Below, piece by piece: positions 46,141 to 58,506 of a stretch of DNA of 64,000 nt. A model generated the notes under the pieces. That model saw only the letters and a program-made list of their open reading frames with translations. It had not been told where the DNA came from and did no database searches. A program made the translations under genes and the position numbers. The stretch lies in contig QANY01009317.1 of NCBI GenBank assembly GCA_003255025.1, positions 975,001 to 1,039,000 of the forward strand, in the 5' to 3' direction. Within the stretch, counting starts at the first letter, position 1; every line of letters starts with the position of its first letter. The DNA is from Datisca glomerata (taxonomy: Eukaryota > Streptophyta > Magnoliopsida > Cucurbitales > Datiscaceae).

Positions 46141-47298
46141 TGTAAATAGTGAGCCGCATCGTTAAGAGTAACATGTCAAAGGGAACACGTGGCGTCTAAA
46201 GACAAGTTCATATGGCACTTACGTGGAATAACATTTATCGGTACGTGATAATGATGAAATAACATCTGTAAAGGACACTCTTGTTTTATAAATGTTGTGA
46301 TCCCATTATATGAAATTAGGTATCAAATGTTGTACTTCATTTTCGAGTTTAGTGACAAATATTTGAAGGTCTTTTCTTGCCTAGGCACAATCTGAGGGTT
46401 GTGGTACGGTAGAATTAGGACAAGGTTCGCTACACCGGGATGAGAAGATCGCCTTGAAGGATGTAGCCACCTTCCAAGTCTTGAAAATGCCTCCTTTGTG
46501 CCTCCCCGGGAGAACCTTGGGCGTGACTCCCCATGCCACTCCGATGGGAACACCGGATGTGGCTCCCCATGCCATTTTGGGGGAACCCCGAGGGTGGCTC
46601 TCCATGCTGCCACGAGGGGAACCCCGAGGGTGGCTCTCCATGCCGCTACGGGAGAATCTTGGGTGCGACTTCCCATGACACCCCGGGGGAACTCCGAGGG
46701 TGGCTCCCCATGTCGCCATGGGGGGGGGACCTCGAGGGTGGCTCCACATGCTTCCATGGGGCGAACCTCAGGTGCGGCTTCCCATACCACCCTAGGGGGA
46801 ACCCTGAGGGTGGCTCCCTATGCTGCCACGGGGGAACCCTGGTCACGGCTTCTCATGCTGCCACGAGGGAACCCCGTGCACATTTTCATATATTACATCA
46901 TTTTAGAGATGTGGCACATTTTAGGCATCGTGTCACATTTTTATTGTGTGACCACGTTTTAAGTGTGGCTTTTATTGGTGTCAGTTTCTGTCGGGACATG
47001 CGATTTTCATGCGTTTGAAAGGGACATGTGTGTGATCCCCACCCGACCCCATCCATATAAAGGGGTCCCTAACACCATTATGGAGGCAATGACTTCTCAT
47101 CAATCCTGAGATCAAACACTGAGAATATTCTCTCCTCAAGTTTCTCACCTACCTTACAGTCTTAAAGGCATTTGTCACCTTCCGACGACTGCCTAATGGT
47201 TCTTATCCTTCACCCTCCGACTACCAACTTTCACATTCCCAGGAATACTTGGCATAGACTAGATCACTCGTACACACATCAGCCTTAACCCTTAAACA
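46141..47298 (+). repeat. 3' LTR of the gag-only element
   Basis: Colinear with the 5' LTR from TGTAAATAGTGAGCC to TAAACA, but 119 bp longer, partly because its 36-bp array (46495-46870) has more units. TATAAAGG at 47056-47063 corresponds to the TATA box of the other copy. Many substitutions separate the two LTRs. Confidence 0.88.
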
Positions 47299-47303
47299 AT
47301 GTC

Positions 47304-49174
47304 TATAAATCAAAGTGTAATAACTATTTATGATTATTTAATTATTTGTTTGACATTTTGTATTACTGAATTTAATACATGAATGTAAGTTTTTTCTATT
47401 AATGAAAGTGTATTTATAATTTACTCAAGTCCTGAAATTATTATTAACGTAAGATTGTTAAAGGCAAATGGGTATTGTAGAAAAACTCTTTAGAAGTAGT
47501 TCAGAATATTATTCGCAGTATTAAGATCGACTGGGCAATCGAGTCTGATAACGACTGTTAGGTTGAACTAAATGTTGCCGGTCTTGGACATGAGAGTGGA
47601 GACTCTAAGTTGACCTAGAAATATTGTGGAACATGTTGAATAGACCAATACCTAATTAGTTTAGAGCAAAATTGTATATCTAGCTCTAAATCTAATTGTT
47701 ACACCTATAAAAGTATTTTCATAATTACTTTAATCCTGAGGTGGACACAAAACTTGACTTAGTTAGTTACAATCTTTAATATGCCAAATGAGTGAGTTCG
47801 AATTTTTGGACAATACCTCCGCTTTTGGGATCGTGATTCAACTATGTTAAAGTTGTGTGATTCACAAATATGAAAATTCGAGGCGAGATTGCAAATGCAA
47901 CAATATCACCTTATGCTTTATTGATGGGTGCGTGAATAAATTAACTTGGTCAAATATTCGATGAAATGAATAATTGAATAAGACATGGTGAACTGTATGA
48001 GACAATTCACTATTATATCTTTCTTATTCACAGTCAATAAAGAAGTTAAAGAAATAATAACTAGAGGGTAAAATGGTAATTTTACATCTCGATCTTATTA
48101 TTGATATTCATAAATGATAATATATTAAAATATTCTGTGGACCGTGATATAAAAGAGTTTATTTGCACCAACAAAAAATGTAGCTCGCATGAATCGACAG
48201 TTGATTGGTATCGGACCTATAGTGGAGTCGTACGATATCAAGATTAAATATGTTAGAAATTTATGGAGTTAAATTCACTGAGTATTTGAATGATATAAAT
48301 TTATTCATATGAGTTCATTCGGTTTCATGAGTAGCTCATAAAGACAAGAATGAAAAATAACACCAGTTGGACCAAAAACATGTTTTGAACCAATGTATAT
48401 TTTCCAAACCCATATGTGATGTGTGTTGTCATTTAATTAATGAATAGCAAGTAATTAATGTTCACATTAATAATCCATTATTTTTTTAATATTTGATAAT
48501 TAATAAATAAAAGAAATTAATTAACTAATTGATGAATATAAATTTAATTTATCAATTTGGATTGATTAATTTGGACACAATATTGTCCCTAAATTGATAT
48601 GCAATTTTCAGAATTAGAAAATATTAGGGGTTGATGTTTCAGTAATTTAACATATATGGGTATATGTGAAAATTTTGTAATTATTATATAAGGGAAGGCA
48701 ATAGGATTGCATTCCAAACCCTAACACAGTGTGTGATTACACAGAGTAAAGAAAACACAGTTTCTCTCCCTCTATCTAGTTGTCGCCGAAATACACAAAG
48801 GAGAATGAAAAATCTGATTTTTCTTCTCCAGTTATTTTGAAAGTCCACACTCAATTCCTAATCAACATTTTATTGAGATATACTTCTGAATCCTACGGGT
48901 GGTTGTTAGTGTGAATGCTGATTCAAGTTCTACCTAGAACGAAGAACACAAAGACAATCAATATGATTCCACCAAGTTAGAAATTTTTCGATACAACATA
49001 AGGTATAAATCTTTTCTACCTCTATTGAATACGTTTAACTAAATATACATAATCGTAAGTATGATTTTCATATTTGATATGATTAAATGGTTGATGTGAA
49101 AATTTTTAATTTTTCTCCCACCAACCGTTCGTGGTTCGTTGATTTTTTCTCAAATTTTAAAACCCGATCCAACA
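47304..49174 (+). repeat. 5' LTR of the outer copia element, main part
   Basis: It continues the LTR begun at 41130-41144, which was split by the gag-only insertion. Together they give a full-length ~1.88-kb LTR ending TCCAACA at 49174. TATATAAG at 48685-48692 is the likely promoter, at the same relative position as in the other family LTRs. The worn primer site (ATTGGTATCATAAT) follows at 49175. Confidence 0.88.
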
Positions 49175-49577
49175 ATTGGTATCATAATATTCTGTGATTA
49201 AATTATGTATCGTTGGATGTTTGTGATATTGACATATAATTTTTATGGTAGATTCAAAATAGTTTTGAATGTGTTTTATGAATGGATGTCGATCTATTGG
49301 TTTTAGGCATTTTGTTTTTCAATTTTAGATTTGATGTACACCGAAGTTGAAGCATATGATTTTATGTAATTTATTTTCCTATAAAAGTTGTATTTTTTTA
49401 AATTCCATGTAATCCGTCGCTCACTCAAAAAGTCACCGTTGAAAACTGCCGCCGTCGCTGCCGTCATCATCACCAGACATCACCGCCGCTCTCATCATCG
49501 ATTGCCGCCACCGCCGTCGTGTTGCGCCATTTTCCACTGTCCACTGTCGTTCCCTGCATGGTGACTAGAGTTTGTGA
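49175..49577 (+). other. outer copia: primer-binding site and first leader segment
   Basis: TTGGTATCA at 49176-49184 is the primer-site core. The following sequence corresponds to the reverse complement of 12454 down to about 12150, including a GC-rich gccgccgtcgctgccg block. It ends in TGTGA (49573-49577), the left target duplication of the next insertion. Confidence 0.7.
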
Positions 49578-51304
49578 TGTTGGATCAATTTTTAAAATTT
49601 GAGGAAAAATAATTGAACCACGAACGGTTCGTGAGCAAAATATCAAAATTTTTACATCAACCGATTTAATCATATTAAATATTAAAACCATACATGCGAT
49701 TATGCATACAAAATTAAACGTATTTAAAGGAGGTAGAAATAATTTTATATCTTTATTGTATCGGAGAAATTCTCATTTTGTGGAATCTTTATTAATCGCC
49801 TCGCGTTCTTCTTTCTCCGTAGAACTCGAATCAGTCTTCACACCAACAGCCACTCGTAGGATTCAGAAGTATACTTCAATCGAATGTCGATCAAGAATTG
49901 AGTGGGCTCTCAGAACAATTGGAAAAGAAAATTTTTCCTTCTCCTCTATAGATTCTACATCAAGCAGAGGAGGGAGAGAAACTTTTACGATTATGTATAC
50001 TTGTTAACTCGAAGAATTTCTGACTTGGTGGAATCCTATTGATTGTCTTTGTGTTCTTCATTCTACGTATAACTCGAATCAACTTTTACACCAACAACCA
50101 CTCGTAGGATTCAGAAGTATATCTCAATAGGATGTTGATCAGGAGTTGAGTGTGGGCTCTCAAAATAACTGGAGAAAAAAAATCAAATTTTTCATTATCC
50201 TCTATGTATTTCGGCGACAACTAGAAGGAAGGAGAAAAACTGTATTTTTCCTACTCTGTGTAATCACATATTGTGTTAGGGTTTGGAATGCAACCCTATT
50301 GCCTTTTCTTATATAATAATTACAGAATTTACACATATACCCCTATATATTAAATTACTGAAAATTCACCCCCTAATCTTTACTATTGTCGATTACATAT
50401 CTCCCTTGAGTCAATGTTGTGTCCAAATTCATCAATACTTTTATTTCATGGTCCACAAATTATTTTAATGTATTATCCTTCGTGAATATCAGCAACAAGA
50501 ACGAGATGTAAAATTACCATTTACCCCTTTTGTTATTATTTTATTAACTCATTTATTGACAGTGAAGAAGAAAGACATAATAGTGAATTGCTCGTACAAT
50601 TCACATGTCTTATTCAATGATTTATTTCATCTAGTACATGGCCAGATTAATTTATTCACACACCCATCAACAAAGCATAAAATGATATTGTTGTATATTG
50701 TAATCTAATCTCGAATTTTCATATTTGTTAATCGCACAACTCCAACATAGTTGAATCATGATCTCAATAGTCGAGGTATTGTCTGATAATTTGAACTCAC
50801 TCCTTTGGCGTATCAAAGATTGTAACTAAATAGGTCAAGTTTCGTATTCACCTCAGGAATAATGTAATCTCAAAAACACCCTTAATGTGTAACAATTAGA
50901 TTTAGAGCTAGAAAAATGACTTTACTCTAAACTAATTTGTTACTGGTCTATTCAACATGTTCCATAACATGTCTAGGTCAACCGTTAGATTCTTCACTCC
51001 CATGCTCGAAGACCTGCATCCTTTGGTTCAATCTAACAGTCATAATCAGACTTGATTGCTTAGTCGATTCTAAGACTGCGAATAACGTTCTGAACTATAT
51101 TAGAAGAGTTTGTCTAGAAGACCCCTTAGTGTTCACTCTTATTACGTTGACAATAGTTCCATGACTTGAGTAAATTATGAAAACACTTTAATTATTAGAA
51201 AAACTTTCATCCATTCATTAAATTCAGTAATACAAAATGTTTGAGAAATAACTAAATACTCAAAAATATGTTTTTACACTTTACTTATGGGCATAATTCT
51301 AATA
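49578..51304 (-). repeat. 3' LTR of the nested copia, with a ~250-bp internal duplication
   Basis: 1727 bp. A segment with ccactcgtaggattcagaag occurs twice, at about 49755-50004 and 50006-50240, as an imperfect tandem copy. A stretch present in the other LTRs is missing near 50440. TATATAAG is kept at 50308-50315 on the element strand. Confidence 0.85.
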
Positions 51305-51318
51305 ATCTCCCACTTGTA

Positions 51319-53604
51319 TTAAAGTAGATGTATACAATCTCGTATCCTCATGCCCTTTAGATGGCCATCAAAGACTTTACTACTTAAAGTCTTTGTGAAT
51401 GAATCTGCCAGGTTGTTGACCATCGATATGTGTGTTACTACAACATCTCCACGTTGAATAATCTTTCTAATTAGGTGATAGTTACGCTCTATGTGCTGGG
51501 ATCTTTTATGGCTCCTTGGTTCCTTTAAGTTTGCTACAGTCCCGTTGTTATCGCAATAAAATGTCATGTGCTTCTCAGCTTCTGGAACAACTTCTAGAAT
51601 CTTCAAGAACTTTCTAACCATGCAGTCTCCTTAGCAGCTTCACATGCTGTCATATATTCAACTTTTATGGTAGAATCAACAATGCAAGATTGCGTGATAT
51701 TTTTTCATATAACTGCTCCACTGTTAAGGATGAATACTGATCTTGAAGTGGACCTCCTAGAATCCTTATCTGCTTGGAAGTCAGAATCAATATACCCCAT
51801 CATATCCAGTTTCTGAGTACGCAAGCATGTAGTTCCTTGTTCTCCTAAGATACTTAAGAATATGTTTGACGACATTCCAATGCTGGATTTCAGGATTAGA
51901 TTGAAAATGACTCACCATGCCCACAGTGTAGCAAATGTCTGACCTAGTGCAAAATATCGCATACATGAGACTTTCTAGGATGGTGGCATATGGAATATTT
52001 TACATGTCTTCCACTTGTTGATGAGTTTTGGGAGATTTCTCCTTGGAGAGGCTGACTTCATGCCTAAAAGGAAGATATCCTTTATTGGAGCCTTGCATAC
52101 TAAAGTGAATCATCTCCTTATCAATATAAGATACTTGAGACCGTGCCAATTGTCTGTTCTTCCGATCCCAAAATATCTGAATACCTAGGACAAATGCAGT
52201 TTCTCATGATCCTTTATATTAAATTGCTTTGCAAGACAAATCTTGACATTAGAGAATTTTTATACATCATTCTCAATGTGTAGAATATAATCTACGTACA
52301 AGACTAGAAAAACCACTTTCCCATTGAGTATCAGTTTATACACACATGGTTCGTCCACTAACTGTTCAAAACCAAAGTTCTTGACAATTTCATCAAATCT
52401 AATATTCCACGAGCGTGACGCTTGCTTAAGTCCATAAATGGACTTTAGTAATTCTAAACCTTGCCCTCTTGGTATTTCTCTATGAACTCGTCCGGATGAG
52501 CCATATAAATGAGCTTCTCAAGATTACCATTCAGAAAAGTAATCTTGACGTCCATCTGCCAGATTTCATAATCGAAGGAAACAACAATGGACATGAGGAT
52601 TCAGATGAATTTAAGCATGGCTACTGGTGAGAAGGTATCCTCATCGTTTATACTTTCATTTTGCGTATAGCCCTTGGCTACTAGCCTAGCTTTGAATGTC
52701 TCCACATTTTCATCCGGGCCTCTCTTTTTCTTATAGACCCATTTACACCCTACAGGTCTTACCCCTTCAAAAGGATCTACAAGTTTCCAGACTTTGTTCG
52801 AGTACATTAAATGTATCTCAACGTTCATGGCTTCTTGCCATAAGTTTACTTCAGGACCATCCATGTCTTATGAGTAAGAGACATGTTCATCATGATCCTT
52901 ATTTGAGACTGCTATTAAGGTATATCCATAAGATATGTACCTGTCAGGCCATCTCAAAACCCCCCATCTCAAAACCCCCCCACTACGTCGAGGCTCCATA
53001 GGCTCTGGCCCCTGAATCAGTAATAGGTCCTGATTGGGGCGTCGATGTCCTCTCACTCAATAATTCCTCTAGCACAAGATTGCTTCTCGGCTTCACACTT
53101 CTTATATAGTCTTCTTCAAGAACGTGCATTCATGCTAAGGAATGTTTTCTTGTCAGTCGGACTATAAAAGACATACCCCCTCGTTCGTTTAGGATATCCT
53201 ACAAGCATGCATAATTTTGATTGACTGGCCAACTTTCATGTCTTCTGTTTCAAAATATGTGTTTGGCATCTCCATATTCTAAAGTGGTTAATGGAGGACT
53301 TTCGTCCATTCCATTTTTCAGATGGCATGCCAGGAACCATCTTCAACGAAACTAAGTTCAGAATGTATGATGTTGTTTCCAATGAATATCTCCTGGGAGG
53401 GATGAGTAACTCATCATAGATCCAACCATATCCATCAAAGTTCGATTCCTTCTCTCTGACACACCATTCTCACCTAGGGTGCCAGGTGCTGTAAGTTGAG
53501 AAAGAATACAATTTTCCTTAAGAAAGTCTTCATACTCTTCTGCAAGTACTCTCCACCACGATTAGATCGTAGCGTTTTGATTTGTTTCTCTAATTGCTTT
53601 TCAA
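51319..53604 (-). pseudogene. nested copia pol remnant: RNase H, RT, partial integrase
   Basis: The longest piece, 51621-51319, is RNase H with YCDNNGTVANL, HKRSQHIE and LADSFTK. 52864-52601 is the RT start ([40 protein letters not shown]). The region between and beyond corresponds to the other copy's RT core and integrase but is full of stops. It is not functional. Confidence 0.8.
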
Positions 53605-53710
53605 CCAAACTTTCATTCATTCATTGAATTCAGTAATACAAAATGTCTGTAACTAAATACTCATAAATAGTTATTACACCATATTTTATGGACATAATTC
53701 CAATATGTGA

Positions 53711-54364
53711 AACCCTAGGCGATAACAATTAGGGTTTAGAAAACCATGTGATGTTTCACAGAAACTCTAAACCCATCTTTTATCTTTTAAATTTTGAATT
53801 TTGGATTTTAAGCGGATAAAAGATAATTATCAATTTTAACTTTTTATCTTTTTATTTATTTTGAATTTAAAATATAATGATCTATTTTATCTTTTTATCT
53901 TTTGAATTTTGAATTCAAAATAAAATTATCTATTTTATCTTTTGAATTTTGAATTCAAAAGATAATTATCAATTTATCTTTTTATCTTTTGAATTTTAAA
54001 TTATTAAAAGGATTTTAATGAGATTATTTAATTAGGAAAATATTTTTCCTTACATAAAAGGTTTGTTCAAAATTTGAATTTTAAAAATAGGATTGCACTG
54101 TTGTATTTTTCCTGGATGACACATAGACAATTAGAGATGCCATGAAGACTAGTATTAAATTAATTAGAATTTATTTATTATTTTCTATGGGTTTTAATTA
54201 GAAATGAGTCAATATGGAGGTTAATTTTAAATGGATGATTTATTATTAATCTTGTTTCATCAGATAACTTGCCATGTAGAAATAGTGACATGCTAATATC
54301 AAAATTTCATGTAGCGTGTGCATGCATAATTATAGTTTAAATTTATAATGAGTTATAATTTAAA
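53711..54364 (+). other. outer copia leader, middle segment
   Basis: It continues the leader interrupted at 49577. It contains aaaccctag/gggtttag words related to the telomere-like minisatellite at 11936-12150, then a run of ttttatcttttgaattttgaattc units (53780-54000). It ends in TAATTTAAA (54356-54364), the left target duplication of the Mutator-like element. Confidence 0.65.
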
Positions 54365-55197
54365 GTGTAAACTACAGTTTCCCCCCTATAATTTGGGACA
54401 GTTTTCATTTTAGACCCTCAACTTTAAAAATTAGCATACCAGAACTTACAGTTATATTTTCATTCACGTTAGACCATTTGTAGGATTTTCGCTTAAAATA
54501 TTAACGGTCTATCACGGTATGCTAATGTGCATTACGTGACAAGTAATTTAACCACATGTCAGGTTTTTATTTACCCAGCAGCCACATGGCAAATGATGTG
54601 GCGTTAAATTTAACCCAAGCTAAACCTCTGCTAAAATTTACCACTTATTCAAAAAATTACCACCTCACTGTTGTGCTTGAGTTTCTGTAGGAGGTTGAAG
54701 GTCTCTGAAGAGGTTGGAGCTCTCCATTTGGAGAAGGTATATTTTTTATCCTTTCTTCATTTTTCTGATTCGTACTTGTTACGTGTTAGAATGGTGGGTT
54801 TCTTTGATTATTTAAACCTAGGGTTCTTATTTCAAAAACTTAGGGCTTCCTTTGTTTATGTCCTTGTTTGTTTCTTCCTTTGTTTCCATCTCTTAGTTTA
54901 TGTTCTTTTGTATATGCTGTGATGAAATTAGGGCTTCCTTTGTTTCACTTCTTTTTTGTATATGCTATGAAGTGAACTCTATTATTTTTAGTCTGATTGA
55001 GGTTTTTTTAATTCTAGAGATAGCTCCATATCCATTTTCAATTCATGTGCATCATAGTGGTCAATTTGAATGGTCCACTCCTACAAGATAGTTAGGAGGT
55101 AAAGTATCTATTTTTATGACTGTGTCTCGGATAAGACAACTCTAATAGAACTAGAGGATATGTTCGACTGTTTTGGTGTTGTTGAACTGGGGAGGAT

Positions 55198-56004
55198 ATG
55201 GAATCTGGTTTGGTAGAGATAATGATTGATAGGGTTGTAATGCAAATGTGTAGGGTAGTTCCACCTACTAGACTTATGCATGTTTATGTTACACACTCTC
55301 CTGAGTCTTTTCTTGTTGATGATTTGAATGTTGATAATGAGAATATGCATGTTGATGATGAAGATGAAAGTGATAGTGATTATTGTGAGGGGAGTAATAG
55401 TGTGGGCAGTGACAGTGATTATGAGCTTAATAACAATGAATTTGATGTTAGAGAGGTTAAGCCACAAGTTCCACAAGATCCATAAGTGGAGCTTGATTCT
55501 AAGGAGTTGAATTTTCCTCTCAATCTTGATGAGTCTACAAATCTAATGGTTTTGAAGAGAAGGAATGAGACATTAACATGTAGCAAGTGTCACACATTTA
55601 TGCATAAATAAGAGGACATGTAAGGGGGGCCCAATTGCTGCAAAGAAAAATGCTGACCCAAGAATGAAGAACATTGCTATTGGCATCAATAAGGGTGCAA
55701 AAAGATTCATGGGATTCAGAGTAAGCTTCTACTTTACATATAATATATTTTATTTATGTTCATTTCATTATATGTTTAATTTACACAATACTTTATCTTT
55801 TTAGATTCCATTTGAGGCAAGCAATATTGCTGGAACTCAAGCAAACAATTCTGTTACTGCTGCTATTGGACATCAACCCTCCACTCAAGCAAGCAACTTT
55901 GGAAGAGGACAAGGTAGAGCTCAAGGAAGGGGAAGAGGTTCTGCTGCTAGGAGAGATCAAGTACGGAGTAGAGGTGCTGCTACTAAAAGGGAATCTTTTT
56001 TATG
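55198..56004 (+). pseudogene. MULE transposase remnant: N-terminal acidic region, zinc knuckle, GR-rich tail
   Basis: The frame at 55198-55485 gives VYVTHSPES, then an acidic stretch (DDEDESDSDY, SDSDYEL) typical of the region after the PB1-like N-terminus of plant MULE transposases. After stops, 55579-55623 encodes a C-x2-C-x4-H-type knuckle whose last cysteine is reached only with a one-base shift. It is followed by GGPIAAKKN, then an intron-like gap (GT near 55721, AG at 55804) and a glycine/arginine-rich tail (GRGQGRAQGRGRG, up to 56004). The catalytic domain between N- and C-terminal parts is gone. It is not functional. Confidence 0.65.
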
Positions 56005-57582
56005 ATTCTGTTTTATACTTTTAAACTATTTTATACTACTGGATAATGTTTGTGATTCTGTTTTATGTTGCTGGATATTGGTTTTTGTGCTCTTTAAGGG
56101 ATGTTAGTAGGTTCTGATGCTGTTTTTATGATGGATTAAACTTCTATGTTGATATGAGTGTTGGGATTATATTTTGGGCATGTTAATAGTTGTTGGGATG
56201 TTGATATGGGTGCTGAGATTCTTTTTTGGGATGTTAATATGTTGATATAGGTGTTGTTGGATGCTTTTTTAGAATGATTTAAGATGTAATTTGATGGCAA
56301 TTTGATAATCAGAACCTAGTACTTTGGATGTAATTTAGCTTCTAGTTTGTTCATGTTAATGGGGAATATTTGTATGTTAATGTGGTTTGCATTGAGCTAA
56401 ATATCATCCTACTTGTGACAGGGAAAATATACATGACATATATATTTTATCACTTTGTGACAACAAGCAAAGAAGTATTAAATAAGTGCCAAAACATTGA
56501 TTTTGGTTTTTGCAAATAACAAATAAAGAAGTACCAAATAAGTTGAAAATGCTCATTCATAGTTAAGCTATATTGTGGCATCAGCTATACCAAAAGAGTA
56601 CCAAATAAGTTGAGAACTACATAATGTCATGAACACACGTAGACAAACAAATAAACTTTAGATTAATTTACATAAACCACCACTAACATCTTCTTTTGGG
56701 CATCCTAATAATAACATAAACACAATTACAAGTCATGATAATACTAGAAAAAATGACATCCTCTTCATTTTGGATTGATATTGTCATTCTTTTGCTCCAA
56801 AAATATCAGGATTTTCTTCAAAAGCTTAACCATCCAAATTCTTTGAATTTGGTAAATCATCTTCGCACCAAGTAAAAATATCCATAACATGGATCATCCA
56901 CACCCTAATAGTAAAACAATATTAGATAGATATTCCAAATGTTCAGCCGTAAAATATTATAGCACAAACTCACCAAGTATGCATAACAACCAAAAAATTC
57001 CCTCCCTGGGTTTGTTTGTGTCCAAGATGTTTTGATCTGAGGAGCAACTCTAAAATAGCATAGTGGTGGTTGTCGACGTCCATGTGAAATGGGTGTCGTT
57101 GAGATTAAAGAAGTCATACCAATAATTTACTACATTTATAACCCCAACTAAAGTATGATATACGAATTCAAAAGCACTAAACAATAAAACAAATAAGACA
57201 AAATTCATCTTGCAAAAGAAGAAATTGGCGAGAAATTAGTATGAGAAATTATAACCTCAACTGCTGATTTTCACTTAAATTTAATCTTACTTGAATTCCA
57301 ACATAAAATAATATGAGAAATTCGTGAGAAATTAGCAAAAACTTACCCCAATCTTAAAATTTTACCCTAATCTTGAAAATTTACCTGAAGACAAAGAGCT
57401 GCAACAATGGCTTCGCGAAGAGGGATGTGGAAAGAAGGAAGGAGAACCCAACCAAACTCGAAGAAGAAGGAGCTGCTACAATAATGGCTTTGTGAAAATG
57501 GAAGAGGAAAGAAGAGGAACTCGGGTCTGCGAAGAGGAAGACGAAAAAAAGGAGGGAATTAAGGGTAATTTGGTTAATTCCT
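56005..57582. other. noncoding part of the MULE
   Basis: No coding signal. Words with gttgggat/gttgatatggg recur at 56100-56260. Minus-strand frames at 57117-56905 and 57587-57381 show no domain. Confidence 0.4.
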
Positions 57583-57758
57583 CTCACGTGACTGCTGGGT
57601 AAATAAAAAGCTGACGTGACGTTAAATTACTTGCCACATAATACCAAGTCAGCAGACCGTGACATACCGTTAATATTTTTAAGCAGAGATCCTATGGAAG
57701 GTTTAACATGAATGAAAAATGTAACTGTAGGGTCAACTGTAGTTTACCCTAATTTAAT

Positions 57759-58506
57759 TACAATGTAGATTTTATAAAAGTTATAAATTTTAAATTGGAA
57801 TTTAAATTTTACAAGAGTTTATAATTTTTAAAACTTGTTTTTTACAAATTAATAAAGAGTTATAACTTTTGAAAAAAATTAAAAATCAAATTTTCCAAAA
57901 ACTAAATGGGAGGGTTGTTTACGTTGAAACGTTCTCAAGGTTTCCAACGCAAACTTGATCATGCCACGAGATATGGATTAGAGTCGCCCTATCAGTCCTC
58001 TCTTCAGTGGGAGAAACTTGAAAATCGTGTCACTTTGAGTCATCGAGTTGCTTAAGAAGCTAAAGCTAGTAAAGGAAGTGGTGAGGCTAGATTAACTGTT
58101 AGTTCATGGAAACCTTTAAAGCAGATGCGTTGGTTAAACACTTAGACCGAAACAAATTGAAATCCCTCAGAGGGGATAGTCAATGGGGCTAAGGTGATCA
58201 AAATCATTGGTGATTAGTTAAGCTAGATGTAGTGACATCATGAGAAGCGTTAACCAAATGAGATGAGTCTCGATGCGATAAGAGGTAGCTTGGACGTTTT
58301 AGATGAGACAAGCTATCGTTGTTGATCGTAACATCATGAAAGAAATATTATTTATTGAATTTTTAAATATTTAAGTATTTGCATTATGCATCACACTTTC
58401 CTAAGATTGAGTATTTATTTACACCACTTTATTTATTTTTTCCGTAATCATATCGCTATCCCTACTCTCAACTATCTTAAACACAAACAAACTTACTGGT
58501 GAAATT
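57759..58506 (+). other. outer copia leader, last segment
   Basis: It matches the reverse complement of about 10870-11490 in the first copia element (for example ttgaaacgttctcaaggt and tcatgccacga), continuing the leader across the MULE insertion up to the gag start. Confidence 0.7.

Larger units (their letters stand above)
41145..47298 (+). mobile_element. gag-only LTR retrotransposon (gypsy-like, TR-GAG type) inside the copia LTR
   Basis: A 6154-bp element flanked by ATGTC duplications (41140-41144 and 47299-47303). LTRs are 41145-42183 (1039 bp) and 46141-47298 (1158 bp), both TGTAAATAGTGAGCC...TAAACA. A polypurine tract (ACAGGGGGCTAA, 46129-46140) precedes the 3' LTR and a gypsy-like primer region (TTTTGGGGACTCCATT) follows the 5' LTR. 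The interior carries a gag-like domain but no protease, integrase or reverse transcriptase, and much of it is minisatellite. This layout matches elements with terminal repeats and only a GAG domain, which would rely on enzymes of other elements. Confidence 0.9.
49578..53705 (-). mobile_element. second copia element of the same family, reversed, nested in the leader
   Basis: A 4128-bp minus-strand element flanked by TGTGA on both sides (49573-49577, 53706-53710). From its 3' side: 3' LTR 49578-51304, polypurine tract 51305-51315 (AAGTGGGAGAT on the element strand), RNase H, RT and part of integrase up to about 53604. Then it passes directly into the first ~100 bp of its 5' LTR (53605-53705). 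The rest of the 5' LTR, leader, gag and most of integrase are missing, yet the outer ends and target duplication are intact. The deletion therefore happened after insertion, or a deleted copy was mobilised. Confidence 0.9.
54365..57749. mobile_element. Mutator-like element (MULE) nested in the copia leader
   Basis: A 3385-bp element with terminal inverted repeats of about 165-230 bp (54365-54600 and 57583-57749; the tips are GTGTAAACTACAG and, reversed, GGGTAAACTACAG). It is flanked by TAATTTAAA and TAATTTAAT (54356-54364, 57750-57758), a 9-bp duplication with one mismatch, as typical of Mutator. The left terminal repeat has ~60 bp near its tip that the right lacks. Inside are pieces of the N-terminal and C-terminal ends of a MULE transposase, while the catalytic DDE part is absent. 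It is a deletion derivative. Confidence 0.88.

Noticed and set aside
46323..47018. Equivalent long frames in the other LTR (155, 122, 154 and 161 residues)
   Set aside because: Same cause as in the 5' LTR; frames are not conserved between the two LTR copies.
55114..55476. 120-residue minus-strand frame in the MULE
   Set aside because: It is the antisense of the acidic transposase remnant; its Ile/Asn/Thr/His bias follows from GAT/GAA-rich sense codons.
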